Positions 1-8,473 of a stretch of DNA of 64,000 nucleotides are shown piece by piece. This DNA comes from Petrachloros mirabilis ULC683. Its GTDB lineage: Bacteria; Cyanobacteriota; Cyanobacteriia; Thermosynechococcales; Thermosynechococcaceae. The stretch is from NCBI RefSeq assembly GCF_009939295.1, contig NZ_WVIC01000003.1:1-64000 (forward strand). The letters run 5' to 3'. The position numbers and the translations under genes were made by a program. Position 1 is the stretch's first letter. Every line of letters begins with the position of its first letter. The notes beneath the pieces are model-generated. The model was not told the DNA's origin, did not search any database, and saw only the letters and a program-made list of their open reading frames with translations.

Positions 1-463
1 TCTCTCGGCTTCTTCTTCTAGCCTCAGCTCGTTCTTGAGCCACTCTTCGTGACTCTTCCTCGCTTCTTCTTCCAGCCTCAGCTCGTTCTTGAGCCACTCT
101 TCGTGACTCATCTCGGCTGCGACGTTCTGCCTCAGCTCGTTCTTGAGCCACTCTTCGTGACTCATCTCGGCTGCGACGTTCTGCCTCAGCTCGTTCTTGA
201 GCCACTCTTCGTGCCGCTTCCTCGCTTCTTCGTTGAGCTTCCTCATTGCGGCGTTGTATTTCTTCAAGTCGGACAAGCCCCCGTAAGACTTGATCCACTG
301 CCACCAAGAAAAACGTGACGGCGGCGACGCTGAGGCTGACCCACTGGGGAATGGAGAGGGTGTATTGTCGCAGTTGGATTTGGTCATAGCGCAGAAAGAT
401 GCCGGTGGCAAAAACCAGTAACGCCGTGAGGATGGCAATGAGAATTTGCAGATCAAATGCCAT
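1..463 (-). CDS. Membrane-anchored coiled-coil protein, copy A (C-terminus beyond window edge)
   Basis: The reading frame starts at the ATG whose complement lies at 461-463 and stays open to the left edge, so the C-terminus is missing. The N-terminus is nearly identical to the neighbouring gene at 620-1117: two hydrophobic segments (about residues 5-24 and 42-60) followed by a long Arg/Glu/Ala-rich helix. Copy A differs by extra copies of an 18-residue repeat (core ESRRVAQERAEA) encoded by 54-bp tandem units. It lies downstream of a pseudopilin cluster on the same strand. I do not recognise the family; function unknown. The topology suggests a membrane anchor with a rigid cytoplasmic or periplasmic helical rod. 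Confidence 0.6.
   Translation of the reverse strand, partial: MAFDLQILIAILTALLVFATGIFLRYDQIQLRQYTLSIPQWVSLSVAAVTFFLVAVDQVLRGLVRLEEIQRRNEEAQRRSEEAARRVAQERAEAERRSRDESRRVAQERAEAERRSRDESRRVAQERAEAGRRSEEESRRVAQERAEARRRSRE
25..240 (-). repeat. 54-bp in-frame tandem repeats (four units)
   Basis: The motif CAGCTCGTTCTTGAGCCACT recurs at 25, 79, 133 and 187, exactly 54 bp apart, so each unit encodes 18 residues of the coiled-coil region in phase. The units at 79 and 133 are nearly identical and the one at 25 is a variant. The paralogous gene at 620-1117 keeps fewer units, showing that repeat number has changed since duplication. Confidence 0.85.
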
Positions 464-475
464 AGTAGGCTAATT

Positions 476-600
476 TTAGCGCAGTCCTTGGCTCTCCATA
501 GTGCCCAGGCTCAGCCGCACCGCTTTGGCCAGACCTCGGTCGTCACCACAATGCCAGGGGAACGCGATTCAGCCCTGGATGCTGGGCTTGCTAGGCAGCA
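476..600 (-). pseudogene. Duplicated 3' tail of the PilX-like gene
   Basis: Read on the minus strand in phase with a TAA at 476-478, this stretch encodes a degraded version of the last ~40 codons of the PilX-like gene that ends at 1130 (both end in the residues QGLR). The offset between the copies is 654 bp, the same as between the two coiled-coil genes. The region is therefore a by-product of a tandem duplication covering the tail of the pilin gene plus the next gene. It has no start of its own and is not expected to be functional. Confidence 0.7.
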
Positions 601-619
601 GAGAGTATTCTCAACTGTC

Positions 620-1117
620 TTAAAGGGTTTCCCCGTACTCTTCCAAAAAGGCCAGCACCGCTTCTAATTCTTGTCGATGGGTCGGGATGGGGTCTAGCTG
701 GTACCGGATCTGGGCAATACGGTATCGAGCTTCAACTCTAGCTCGGCGAGCCGTGCGTTCTGCCTCTTCAGCTCGTCGATTTGCTTCTGATTGTTCTTGA
801 GCCACTCTTCGTGCTGTCTCTCGGCTTCTTCTTCTAGCCTCAGCTCGTTCTTGAGCCACTCTTCGTGCCGCTTCCTCGCTTCTTCGTTGAGCTTCCTCAT
901 TGCGGCGTTGTATTTCTTCAAGTCGGACAAGCCCCCGTAAGACTTGATCCACTGCCACCAAGAAAAACGTGACGGCGGCGACGCTGAGGCTGACCCACTG
1001 GGGAATGGAGAGGGTGTATTGTCGCAGTTGGATTTGGTCATAGCGCAGAAAGATGCCGGTGGCAAAAACCAGTAACGCCGTGAGGATGGCAATCAGGATT
1101 TGCAGATCAAATGCCAT
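620..1117 (-). CDS. Membrane-anchored coiled-coil protein, copy B
   Basis: 165 residues. Two hydrophobic segments near residues 5-24 and 42-60 are followed by a highly charged Arg/Glu/Ala helix (about 65-130) and a short non-repetitive tail. Its start codon lies only 12 bp after the stop of the PilX-like gene (1130), so it probably ends the pseudopilin operon. It is the intact partner of the truncated-by-edge copy A. Family unrecognised. The position suggests a role connected with the pilus-like apparatus, but that rests on context only. Overlapping open frames on the same strand are by-products of the Arg/Glu-rich codons. Confidence 0.7.
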   Translation of the reverse strand: MAFDLQILIAILTALLVFATGIFLRYDQIQLRQYTLSIPQWVSLSVAAVTFFLVAVDQVLRGLVRLEEIQRRNEEAQRRSEEAARRVAQERAEARRRSRETARRVAQEQSEANRRAEEAERTARRARVEARYRIAQIRYQLDPIPTHRQELEAVLAFLEEYGETL

Positions 1118-1129
1118 ATCAAATCCAGT

Positions 1130-3466
1130 TTAACGTAGCCCCTGGTTGCCAATGGTGGTCAAACCCAGCAGCGCAGTTCTGGCAGATCTCGGTCGCCACC
1201 CCAATGCCACCGGAGCAAGGTTCAGGCCTGGATGCTGGGCTTGATCGACTTGCCGTGAAAATCGCTCTTGCTTCAGGTAGACCACCCGAGGTGTTAAGGG
1301 CGGCAGCTTGGCGGCATTCTTAAAATCGGTATCAAAGCTCCAGTTACGGATGGGGGGATTATAAATATTGCAGTTTGGCTCGGTTGAGCCGCTCCCACAA
1401 AAGGGGCCATTAACCCGGCGGGCTGCTCCCAAGGTCACCATTGACCCCACATAAGTGAAGGTCTGACCTTGCCAATCTTCGTGAAATCTTGGGTAATTAT
1501 TTAGCCCTCCCCCTGGCTTATCTTTATCTTGAAAGGCTGAGCCATTGTTGCCCCCGGTGATGTCAATGCCAGCCAGAAAAGCCGCTTGAATAGTGGTGTT
1601 TGTGGCGGGTCGTCCGGGAGGCGTATAGTCACCATCTTTATGTGTATTTTCAATAAAGGTTAGTAGGGTGGGTAAATGGTTGGCGTTGTAGCCCCGGCTG
1701 TAGGCATCATCCAGATTCCAGGCATTGGATAGCACATTTAATGAGTCGGCCAGAATCGCCGCCGGAATTTTGTTCACTGCATTATAGTCTCCCCGCACAT
1801 AGACCGCCTGATCGCTAACTATGGTTAGCCCCTGAATCGCTGGGGCACCCGACGTTGTGGCAGCTAAGCGTTCGCCATTGTAAAGACGCACCCCGTAGTT
1901 GTTGGCAGTTCCCCCCGCCGTGACATCCGTGTTGCTGTTGGGGCCATCTACTGTAAAAAACCATACCAGCCCCCCATCAGTTTGATCGGCTAGGGTTTTC
2001 CCCCCCATCAAATTGCCCGCACAGTTGATTAAAGCCTGCATGTCGATGTTTAACATGCGAATAAAGCGCCCGTCCTCACGGGTCGGAGGGCTGGCAGTTT
2101 TCTCGCGATAGTTATAAAACGTGTCTGAGGTGGAAACCGGAACCCGCCTGACTCGATCTCCGGTTGAGGCCACTACGGTTCCCTGGTAGCTGTGCCCCAA
2201 TTGCCGCCGAATGGTAATGGTATTTTGGGTCGTATCTACTGCGGCAACCACATTGCTGTCGCGGTCATTGCCCACCTGAACCACGTCACCCTGGGAAAAC
2301 CCAGCGGCATTGGCTACCCAGAGCTGGGTTTCAGTGCGGGTGTAGTCAGATTCACCAATGGGTTTGTCCACCAGCTCGGTTCCGCCATGGGGGGCACAGG
2401 TATCGCCCAGCAGTCGGTCGGTGGCTAGGGCATCGACTGAATTATTAGGACGACGAATTTCAAGGGCTTCAGGATTATTGTTGCTGTCGAGTTTCAACAC
2501 AATTCGTAAATCAGCGCGATCCCAGTAAAGCTGCCCTGGTGTGGGGTCAAAGCTCTCTAAGGGGGGTAAGGTCAGGGGGTTTAGACCGGTGCGGATCATG
2601 CCATTCCAGTCTGCTAGTTGCACTTGGCTGTAAGGGGTTCGACCCCCTGAGCAGTTGATGGCTTGCAGACTCTTGAGATTGTCAACCTGAACCGTTCCTC
2701 TGCAATCATTTTTTTCTTTTGCACCCCGGTACAGGGTGCCAGCACTCGTAACTTGCCCTGTGATGCTGAGGGTATTGCCGTTGGCAGCATTCAGGTAGAG
2801 GTCATGATTGCTGTGAACAGGGCCGTTGACCGTCATGTTGGGCGGAATCATCACATCTAGGTCTTGGGCATAGAAGGCGGCAAACTGAAATAACGGAATC
2901 AGACGGCTCTTGAAGCGCATCCCCAAGATGGCGTTGGGCAGGTTTTCGGTGTCTGTTGCCACCGAAAGTACGTCGTAGCGATACTCTTGGGCATTGAGTC
3001 CAGCAAATTCTTCTTCGGGGGGAATGGTGATGAAAGATGGATTGTTCTGATCTTCTTCTACGAAGGTGAAGACGGTTTGATTTTGGTAGGCGTTGCGAAA
3101 GGTTTGGGTTTCACAGGCAAAGTCAGCGGTGCCCGTATTTGTTTCTTCAAGACAGGCTTGCCAGTTTGCTGGGGCTAGACCAGTGGGCCGATTGAAGCCC
3201 AAAAACCGATCGCGGATGGCCTGCACCCGCAAGTTCAACCCAGCTTCGGCGGCGAAGAAGCCGCCCTGTCCCCTAACTTGGGTGCTGCGACTGGCTGAGT
3301 CAATGCGGTTCATGAAGATGTAAAGGGTCACTAGGCCGCCTAAGATCAGCAGCATGGCCAGGGTTACGACTAGCACATAGCCCGAGTCGGTATGGCTGCG
3401 GCTCCAACAGGATAGCCAAAATTTGGCTATACAGGGGGATTGGGGGCGAGAGAGGCGGGAGGCCAT
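1130..3466 (-). CDS. PilX-like large minor pseudopilin
   Basis: 778 residues. A type III (prepilin) leader ends in SDSG, followed by Y-V-L-V-V and a hydrophobic helix of about 20 residues. Position +5 is Val instead of Glu, as in PilX/GspK-type tip pseudopilins. The motif FFAAEAGLN shortly after the helix is typical of PilX N-terminal domains. The remaining ~700 residues form a large extracellular region rich in Asn, Gly and Thr with several Cys. It is the fourth gene of a tight cluster of pseudopilins (13-bp gap to the PilW-like gene). By analogy it would cap or initiate a type IV pilus or a related secretion pseudopilus; cyanobacterial Hps polysaccharide-secretion clusters have a similar organisation. 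The exact assignment is uncertain. Confidence 0.75.
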   Translation of the reverse strand: MASRLSRPQSPCIAKFWLSCWSRSHTDSGYVLVVTLAMLLILGGLVTLYIFMNRIDSASRSTQVRGQGGFFAAEAGLNLRVQAIRDRFLGFNRPTGLAPANWQACLEETNTGTADFACETQTFRNAYQNQTVFTFVEEDQNNPSFITIPPEEEFAGLNAQEYRYDVLSVATDTENLPNAILGMRFKSRLIPLFQFAAFYAQDLDVMIPPNMTVNGPVHSNHDLYLNAANGNTLSITGQVTSAGTLYRGAKEKNDCRGTVQVDNLKSLQAINCSGGRTPYSQVQLADWNGMIRTGLNPLTLPPLESFDPTPGQLYWDRADLRIVLKLDSNNNPEALEIRRPNNSVDALATDRLLGDTCAPHGGTELVDKPIGESDYTRTETQLWVANAAGFSQGDVVQVGNDRDSNVVAAVDTTQNTITIRRQLGHSYQGTVVASTGDRVRRVPVSTSDTFYNYREKTASPPTREDGRFIRMLNIDMQALINCAGNLMGGKTLADQTDGGLVWFFTVDGPNSNTDVTAGGTANNYGVRLYNGERLAATTSGAPAIQGLTIVSDQAVYVRGDYNAVNKIPAAILADSLNVLSNAWNLDDAYSRGYNANHLPTLLTFIENTHKDGDYTPPGRPATNTTIQAAFLAGIDITGGNNGSAFQDKDKPGGGLNNYPRFHEDWQGQTFTYVGSMVTLGAARRVNGPFCGSGSTEPNCNIYNPPIRNWSFDTDFKNAAKLPPLTPRVVYLKQERFSRQVDQAQHPGLNLAPVALGWRPRSARTALLGLTTIGNQGLR

Positions 3467-3478
3467 GGTTACTTTTGG

Positions 3479-4618
3479 TTAGTTGTTGGGACGGGAGAGG
3501 ACGTTGCGCGGCAAAAAGCGGGAGGAGAGCTGGCGACGATCTTCAGGGACTTGAATGACTTCGGCTTTGTCGGGGTCGCGCGATCGCAGCGTCACCATCA
3601 CCCCCTGGAGGCTCTGCCAATCATGGGTAAAGACTGATTGCTTGAGGGTACGGTCGTAGTTAAAGTCCCCATTGTCTTCCATAAGGCTAGAGGGTTCTAC
3701 TTCCACTTGCAGGCTGGCCAACTCATCTACCAAAGGCAGTGGGGTCTGACGATTCACTTGTACCTGGAGGGTGGCATTGTTAGGCTCATCTGCTGGCACA
3801 ACGCTAAAGATCTGCTCCTCTAGAAGTAAGATGCGGGGCTGGAGCGCTGCGGGGCCACTTGCATCATAGGTGTAGGTATATTGCCAGGTGTGGGGGGCGG
3901 CGTAAATGTGGTTGCGGGTGGGGTTAGGAAATTTATCAAAGTCTTCGTGGATGTAGCGGAAAAATTCCCCTCGCTGCTCTACTGGATCGTAGAGATAGGC
4001 CCAGACCCATTCGGCGTCGGTGTTGGGATTGAAAGGGCTGGGCAGGGTGGTGCGATCGCACCCCTCGGTGTCGTCCTGAGCGCAGCGGTAGGCGCGAAAA
4101 ATATCCAGATTATCTGTAAGGCCGTTGGGATTGGGGTTATCGGGGTTGCCATCTGTGTCTGGACCTAGGTCAGATAGATCGCAGTTGCTGCTGTCTTCTA
4201 GGGCCACGACTAAGGTGGTGGTCGTAGCACCCGCGCTCAAGGTTTGGCACAGCGGCAATACCTCCGAAACCAGCCGCCGCCGCAGAATCAGTTGATCTGA
4301 GTTGACTGCGTCTCCGCCGATAATGCTGATTGCCGATAGTTGTTGATCTGCTTCCATGCGCTCTCCCGCGATCTGAATTTCGCGCCCGATAAACTCCATG
4401 GCTGTTTGCAGGTTTTGATGCGACTCTGAGCGGGCGCGATCGCGCAAAAGCTGACTGCGCTGTTGCACAATCAGTGAGAGCGACAGACCCACCACAATCA
4501 CCGCCATCAACGTAGCCACCAGCAGTTCCACTGCCGACAGCCCCCCCTCAGAACTCCGAGGTAGAACGTTACTGTAAATCGGTGTAAACCGTTTCCACTT
4601 CGTAAACTCGTTGGCCAT
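3479..4618 (-). CDS. PilW-like minor pseudopilin
   Basis: About 379 residues from the ATG at 4616-4618, which has an AGG about 10 nt upstream; the frame is open further upstream but would overlap the previous gene even more. The leader ends in EGG, followed by L-S-A-V-E with Glu at +5 and a long hydrophobic helix (LLVATLMAVIVVGLSLSLIV). This is the prepilin peptidase signature of PilW/GspJ-type minor pilins. The start lies inside the preceding PilV-like gene (50-bp overlap), indicating translational coupling. Resembles the HpsC-type pseudopilin of hormogonium polysaccharide clusters by size and gene order, but that name is not certain. Confidence 0.75.
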   Translation of the reverse strand: MANEFTKWKRFTPIYSNVLPRSSEGGLSAVELLVATLMAVIVVGLSLSLIVQQRSQLLRDRARSESHQNLQTAMEFIGREIQIAGERMEADQQLSAISIIGGDAVNSDQLILRRRLVSEVLPLCQTLSAGATTTTLVVALEDSSNCDLSDLGPDTDGNPDNPNPNGLTDNLDIFRAYRCAQDDTEGCDRTTLPSPFNPNTDAEWVWAYLYDPVEQRGEFFRYIHEDFDKFPNPTRNHIYAAPHTWQYTYTYDASGPAALQPRILLLEEQIFSVVPADEPNNATLQVQVNRQTPLPLVDELASLQVEVEPSSLMEDNGDFNYDRTLKQSVFTHDWQSLQGVMVTLRSRDPDKAEVIQVPEDRRQLSSRFLPRNVLSRPNN

Positions 4619-5027
4619 CGTGAAAAACCTGGACTTTGAGGTGTCGAGTAAAGTCATTACAGAAATTTTGCTGGGTGTCAGGGGGCATATCCGCAGGCAA
4701 GTCACAGTAGGTAATCGTGGCCTGGTACTGCCGTCCCTGACGCTCTAGGTCGGTTAAAGACTCCCCCGTAGGAAGCTGGTCAAAGGTACCCGTCTTGGGC
4801 AAGCTGTTACCAGGATTGCTTGGATCTTGAACCCGCTGCCGCCGCACCGTATCCAGAATCTCCTGAGCCAACGTCATGGCTTCCCCCTGAATCTCATTGC
4901 GCAGGATCCGAACTTGATACCCCGTAAAAATAGGCACCAAACTCAGCAACACCGTCACAAAGACTAAGGTGGCGACCAGGGTTTCAATCAACGTTAGTCC
5001 CTGATTGTCCCGGCTAGTTGGCTCCAA
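4569..5027 (-). CDS. PilV/GspI-like minor pseudopilin
   Basis: 152 residues with a short leader ending in NQG, followed by L-T-L-I-E (Glu +5) and a hydrophobic helix. This is a clear prepilin peptidase site and PilV/GspI-type N-terminus. The C-terminal domain has two Cys (YCDLP, NFCND) that may pair. The gene overlaps its upstream neighbour by 14 bp and its downstream neighbour by about 50 bp, so the four pseudopilins must be translated from one mRNA. Likely a minor subunit of a type IV pilus or Hps-type secretion pseudopilus. Confidence 0.78.
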   Translation of the reverse strand: MEPTSRDNQGLTLIETLVATLVFVTVLLSLVPIFTGYQVRILRNEIQGEAMTLAQEILDTVRRQRVQDPSNPGNSLPKTGTFDQLPTGESLTDLERQGRQYQATITYCDLPADMPPDTQQNFCNDFTRHLKVQVFHDGQRVYEVETVYTDLQ

Positions 5028-5538
5028 GGCGAACTGCCCCCCCTAATAAAACCTGTACCTGTTGTTGCCTATCTGAGCCGCCCAGAGAAAGCTGGATATG
5101 TTGAAACGCCAACCCCCGACTGTTGAAGCACACCGCCCAAGGCTGCTTTGGATCCACAGGTGGGAGAGCATTGCCATTCACAGAGACCCCCACCAACTCC
5201 ACGCCTTGGGGTAAGGCCAACTCAGCATCTGTGAACCCCGGATCTCGCCGCCATTGGGCATCATTGGCACAGGTGGTGGCTTGTTCAATGCGAAACTGAG
5301 TCGGAGACACTGCCCGTAACCGATAGGCCGAGGTCTGAGCCATGGCTTTGCTGCGGCTCAACTTCAACAGATTTGCTACCCCATGACTGGCATCAGGCGT
5401 GGGGCGCAGCCCAAATTGAATCGAGGGGACAGCAATGGCCGACAAAATTCCCACCATTAGAAATGTAAATAACACTTCAGGTAGAGCAATACCCTGCACC
5501 GCAAGGTTGCTGACCCTCAACTGCTTTGGCATTTTCAT
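5014..5538 (-). CDS. FimT/GspH-like pseudopilin
   Basis: 174 residues. Leader MKMPKQLRVSNLAVQG is followed by I-A-L-P-E (Glu +5) and a hydrophobic helix ending in AIAVPSI, as in FimT/GspH pseudopilins. Two Cys in the globular domain could form a disulphide. It is the promoter-proximal gene of the pseudopilin cluster; the 145 bp between it and ppk (5539-5683) hold no gene and probably carry the promoter or an internal start. Exact family name (FimT versus HpsB/D-like) cannot be settled from sequence alone. Confidence 0.75.
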   Translation of the reverse strand: MKMPKQLRVSNLAVQGIALPEVLFTFLMVGILSAIAVPSIQFGLRPTPDASHGVANLLKLSRSKAMAQTSAYRLRAVSPTQFRIEQATTCANDAQWRRDPGFTDAELALPQGVELVGVSVNGNALPPVDPKQPWAVCFNSRGLAFQHIQLSLGGSDRQQQVQVLLGGAVRLGAN

Positions 5539-5683
5539 GAATTAACTATCCACACGTCAGGATCATTCGTAGATCAGTGACGCCATACCCCCTAAACCCT
5601 GGGCGGAACCCTTCATGTAAGTTTATGATTGTGACCGCACCAAGAATGCACATATAACAGCACAGTTTAGCCTATCTTGCCCT

Positions 5684-8098
5684 TTAACGAGTGGCTCCCT
5701 GGGATCGCTCCAAAGCCTGCTTCACAAACAAAATATGGGTGGCCTGTTCGGGTTCATCGGGCTGAGGGTGCCGCTGGACATAGGTGCCATCTGGCTGTAA
5801 ATCCCACGCTTGACGGTTATCTTGCAACATCGTTTCCAATACACCCCGTAGATAGGCGGCCAGTTGCGGATCTTCAATGGGCGTTACTGCCTCAACCCGT
5901 CGATCTAAATTGCGGGTGCGCCAGTCGGCACTGCCAATAAAAACCTTGGGTACGCCCTGGTTGTGAAAATAAAAAATGCGATCGTGCTCTAGAAATCGGC
6001 CAATGATGCTGATCACGCGGATATGCTCACTAATGTCGGGAATCCCTGGCTTGAGGCTGCAAATGCCTCGCACAATCAAGTCAATTTCTACCCCAGCCCG
6101 GGAGGCTTTGTAGAGTGCCATAATAATTTGCTTGTCAATGAGCGAGTTCATTTTGGCAATGATCCGCCCTTGCCCCCCTGACTTTTGATGCTCAATTTCT
6201 CGCTCAATCAGAGCCAACATGCGATCGCGCAGGTTCACAGGAGCCACCAGCAGCTTGCGATAGTCCTGATGGCGCGAGTATCCGGTCAAAAAATTAAATA
6301 AATTGGTCAGATCAGCTCCGATCTCATCCTGGCAGGTGAGCAGTCCCAGATCCGTGTACAGCCGTGCGGTTTTCGGATTGTAGTTGCCGGTGCCCAGATG
6401 CACATAGCGGCGGATCGTCTTGCCCTCGCGGCGCACCACCAGAGCCGTCTTGGTATGGGTCTTGAGTCCCACTAGGCCATAGACCACATGGACCCCCACT
6501 TTTTCTAGCTTCCGCGCCCAGAGGATATTATTCTCTTCATCAAAGCGCGCCTTCAGCTCTACCAACACCACCACCTGCTTGCCATTTTCGGCAGCAGCAA
6601 TCAAACTCCCCACAATGGGCGAATCGACAAAGGCTGAATCCCCGGCGGTGCGATAGAGGGTCATCTTGATGGTCAAGACATTGGGGTCGTAGGCCGCCTG
6701 AGTAATAAACTGCTGCACGGTGGCCGCAAAGGAATCATAGGGATGATGCACCAGCAAGTCCCCAGCCCGAATCACTGAAAAAATATCGGCCTGGTCGTCG
6801 TCTAAAAGCCCCGCCATGGTCGGGTCAATTAACCGACCCGCCTCCAGGGTGGAAATATCCAATGGATCGAGCTTCCGCACCCGGGGGGGCACCACCGGAG
6901 TCCAGTCTTGTTCTTTGTGCTGGGGAAATGGTAGAGCTGCGATCGCAAACAAATCCTTGAGACATAGCAAGCCATCTACGGTATAAACATCCTGGGCAAC
7001 CAGACCCATCTCCTGCATGAGGGTGTGCTGAATAAATTCTGGAGTGCCCGTCATCACCTCCATGCGCACCACCGAGCCAAAGCGCCGCTTGCGCAGCTCT
7101 TGCTCAATGGCCAACAGCAAGTCATCCGCTTCATCCTCTTCCAGCTCAATATCAGCATTGCGGGTAATCCGGAACGGATAGGACGCCTGCACCACCATCC
7201 CCGGAAACAAAAATTCTAAATTGCGGGCAATGACCTGTTCAATTGGCACCCCAACCCAATGAGTTGGAGCCTTGACATCGCCAACTTCAGCGGGCAGTTT
7301 CACAAAGCGCGGTAACATACTAGGCACTTTTACCCGAGCAAAGTGAGGCACCTTGGTGTGACTATCTTCGACCACCACCGCCAAATTTAGACTCAAATTG
7401 GAAATGTAGGGAAAAGGGTGTCCCGGATCCACCGCCAAGGGCGTCAACACCGGAAAAATCTGCTCCAGAAAATATTGATGCAGATAGTCCATTTGAATTT
7501 CATTCAAGGTAGAGTAATCCACCAAATGAATGCCAATTTCAGTCAACTGGGGACGCAGATCTTGCTCAAAGTATCGATGTTGCTCAATTACCTCAGGTCT
7601 GAGCATGGCATCAATGGCATCTAACTGTGCCTGGGGTGTTAAACCATCTAGAGATAATTGGGTGACATGGGCGGCCACCTGTTGCTTTAACCCCGACACA
7701 CGCACCATAAAGTATTCATCTAGGTTGGCGCTGTAGATAGCCAAAAACTTGAGTTTTTCCAGCAATAAAGTCCGAGAGTCAAAAGCTTCATGGAGAACCC
7801 GCTGGTTAAACCTCAGCCAGCTTAACTCCCGATTAAAATAGAGCTGTGGCTCTGAAACTAAAGAATCCTCTGCAAAGCAAGAATCTGGGGTTGGGGGTTG
7901 CGAAGCAGTGATAACCATTGAAGGTGTCCCTTGAAAAGCCTCTAAATACTGCTGAACTTGCTCGGCCTCGGCAGCCGATACAGAGCTACTGGCTGTCGTG
8001 ACCTCAAGGCGGAGCACTTGGCAACATTCCAACACTGTCCGCGAAGGCAGATCCAGCTTCTGTGCCAGTTGATAAATCCGAATGCTGCCCTGCTTCAT
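5684..8098 (-). CDS. ppk1: Polyphosphate kinase PPK1 with N-terminal IF2_N-like domain
   Basis: 804 residues; makes inorganic polyphosphate from ATP. The PPK core begins near residue 86 (YFNRELSWLRFNQR), and the two catalytic His are in KTHTK (H548) and LEHDRIF (H705). The ~85-residue N-terminal extension is unusual: residues 5-52 (IRIYQLAQKLDLPSR and the SVSAAEAEQVQQYL segment) match the small IF2_N fold of bacterial translation initiation factor 2, followed by a Ser/Pro/Thr linker. The frame has no internal start that would exclude it (the next Met is at residue 61), and the start at 8098 fits the IF2_N alignment. Same strand as, and 145 bp upstream of, the pseudopilin cluster. Confidence 0.93.
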   Translation of the reverse strand: MKQGSIRIYQLAQKLDLPSRTVLECCQVLRLEVTTASSSVSAAEAEQVQQYLEAFQGTPSMVITASQPPTPDSCFAEDSLVSEPQLYFNRELSWLRFNQRVLHEAFDSRTLLLEKLKFLAIYSANLDEYFMVRVSGLKQQVAAHVTQLSLDGLTPQAQLDAIDAMLRPEVIEQHRYFEQDLRPQLTEIGIHLVDYSTLNEIQMDYLHQYFLEQIFPVLTPLAVDPGHPFPYISNLSLNLAVVVEDSHTKVPHFARVKVPSMLPRFVKLPAEVGDVKAPTHWVGVPIEQVIARNLEFLFPGMVVQASYPFRITRNADIELEEDEADDLLLAIEQELRKRRFGSVVRMEVMTGTPEFIQHTLMQEMGLVAQDVYTVDGLLCLKDLFAIAALPFPQHKEQDWTPVVPPRVRKLDPLDISTLEAGRLIDPTMAGLLDDDQADIFSVIRAGDLLVHHPYDSFAATVQQFITQAAYDPNVLTIKMTLYRTAGDSAFVDSPIVGSLIAAAENGKQVVVLVELKARFDEENNILWARKLEKVGVHVVYGLVGLKTHTKTALVVRREGKTIRRYVHLGTGNYNPKTARLYTDLGLLTCQDEIGADLTNLFNFLTGYSRHQDYRKLLVAPVNLRDRMLALIEREIEHQKSGGQGRIIAKMNSLIDKQIIMALYKASRAGVEIDLIVRGICSLKPGIPDISEHIRVISIIGRFLEHDRIFYFHNQGVPKVFIGSADWRTRNLDRRVEAVTPIEDPQLAAYLRGVLETMLQDNRQAWDLQPDGTYVQRHPQPDEPEQATHILFVKQALERSQGATR

Positions 8099-8473
8099 GC
8101 AGTTAAAACTCCTAGAAGGATGCGCTATGGCCTAAACTCTCTCATTGTAAGGAGTCAATGCCCTGAAGTGTGGGTAGCGCAGAACACAATTGACGCCTCG
8201 CCCAGGTTAGCTAGAATGGGTCTAATCAAAAAAAATTAAAGCAGCGGCTATTGGCTATCACCCATTATTTAAGGGACTCAACCCAGCGATTTTGGTGGTG
8301 CAAGTGGTTCATTTGATATCCGCCACTCATCTCAAAAATGAGTCTTTGCATCCAGGCAAGTGGCAAAGGATAATTGTCTGTAGGGGGGAACTGGCAGCGA
8401 CCAGTCATCAAACACTAGCTCGTCATCTGACAACGGGCTAGTCAAGCAAGTGCAAGTTCAAAGGCCAAGCGTG
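8099..8473. other. Intergenic region between divergent ppk1 and 8474 gene
   Basis: About 375 bp with no credible gene. It must contain the promoters of both divergent genes. A weak inverted repeat (CTAGCTCG ... CGGGCTAG, about 8415-8441) lies in the putative leader of the rightward gene. An A-rich run is at 8227-8237. Nothing else recognised. Confidence 0.4.

Noticed and set aside
694-1092. Second open frame of 132 codons inside the coiled-coil gene on the same strand
   Set aside because: Shadow frame produced by Arg/Glu-rich codons; lacks its own ribosome site, while the 165-residue frame has membrane segments and a duplicated counterpart.
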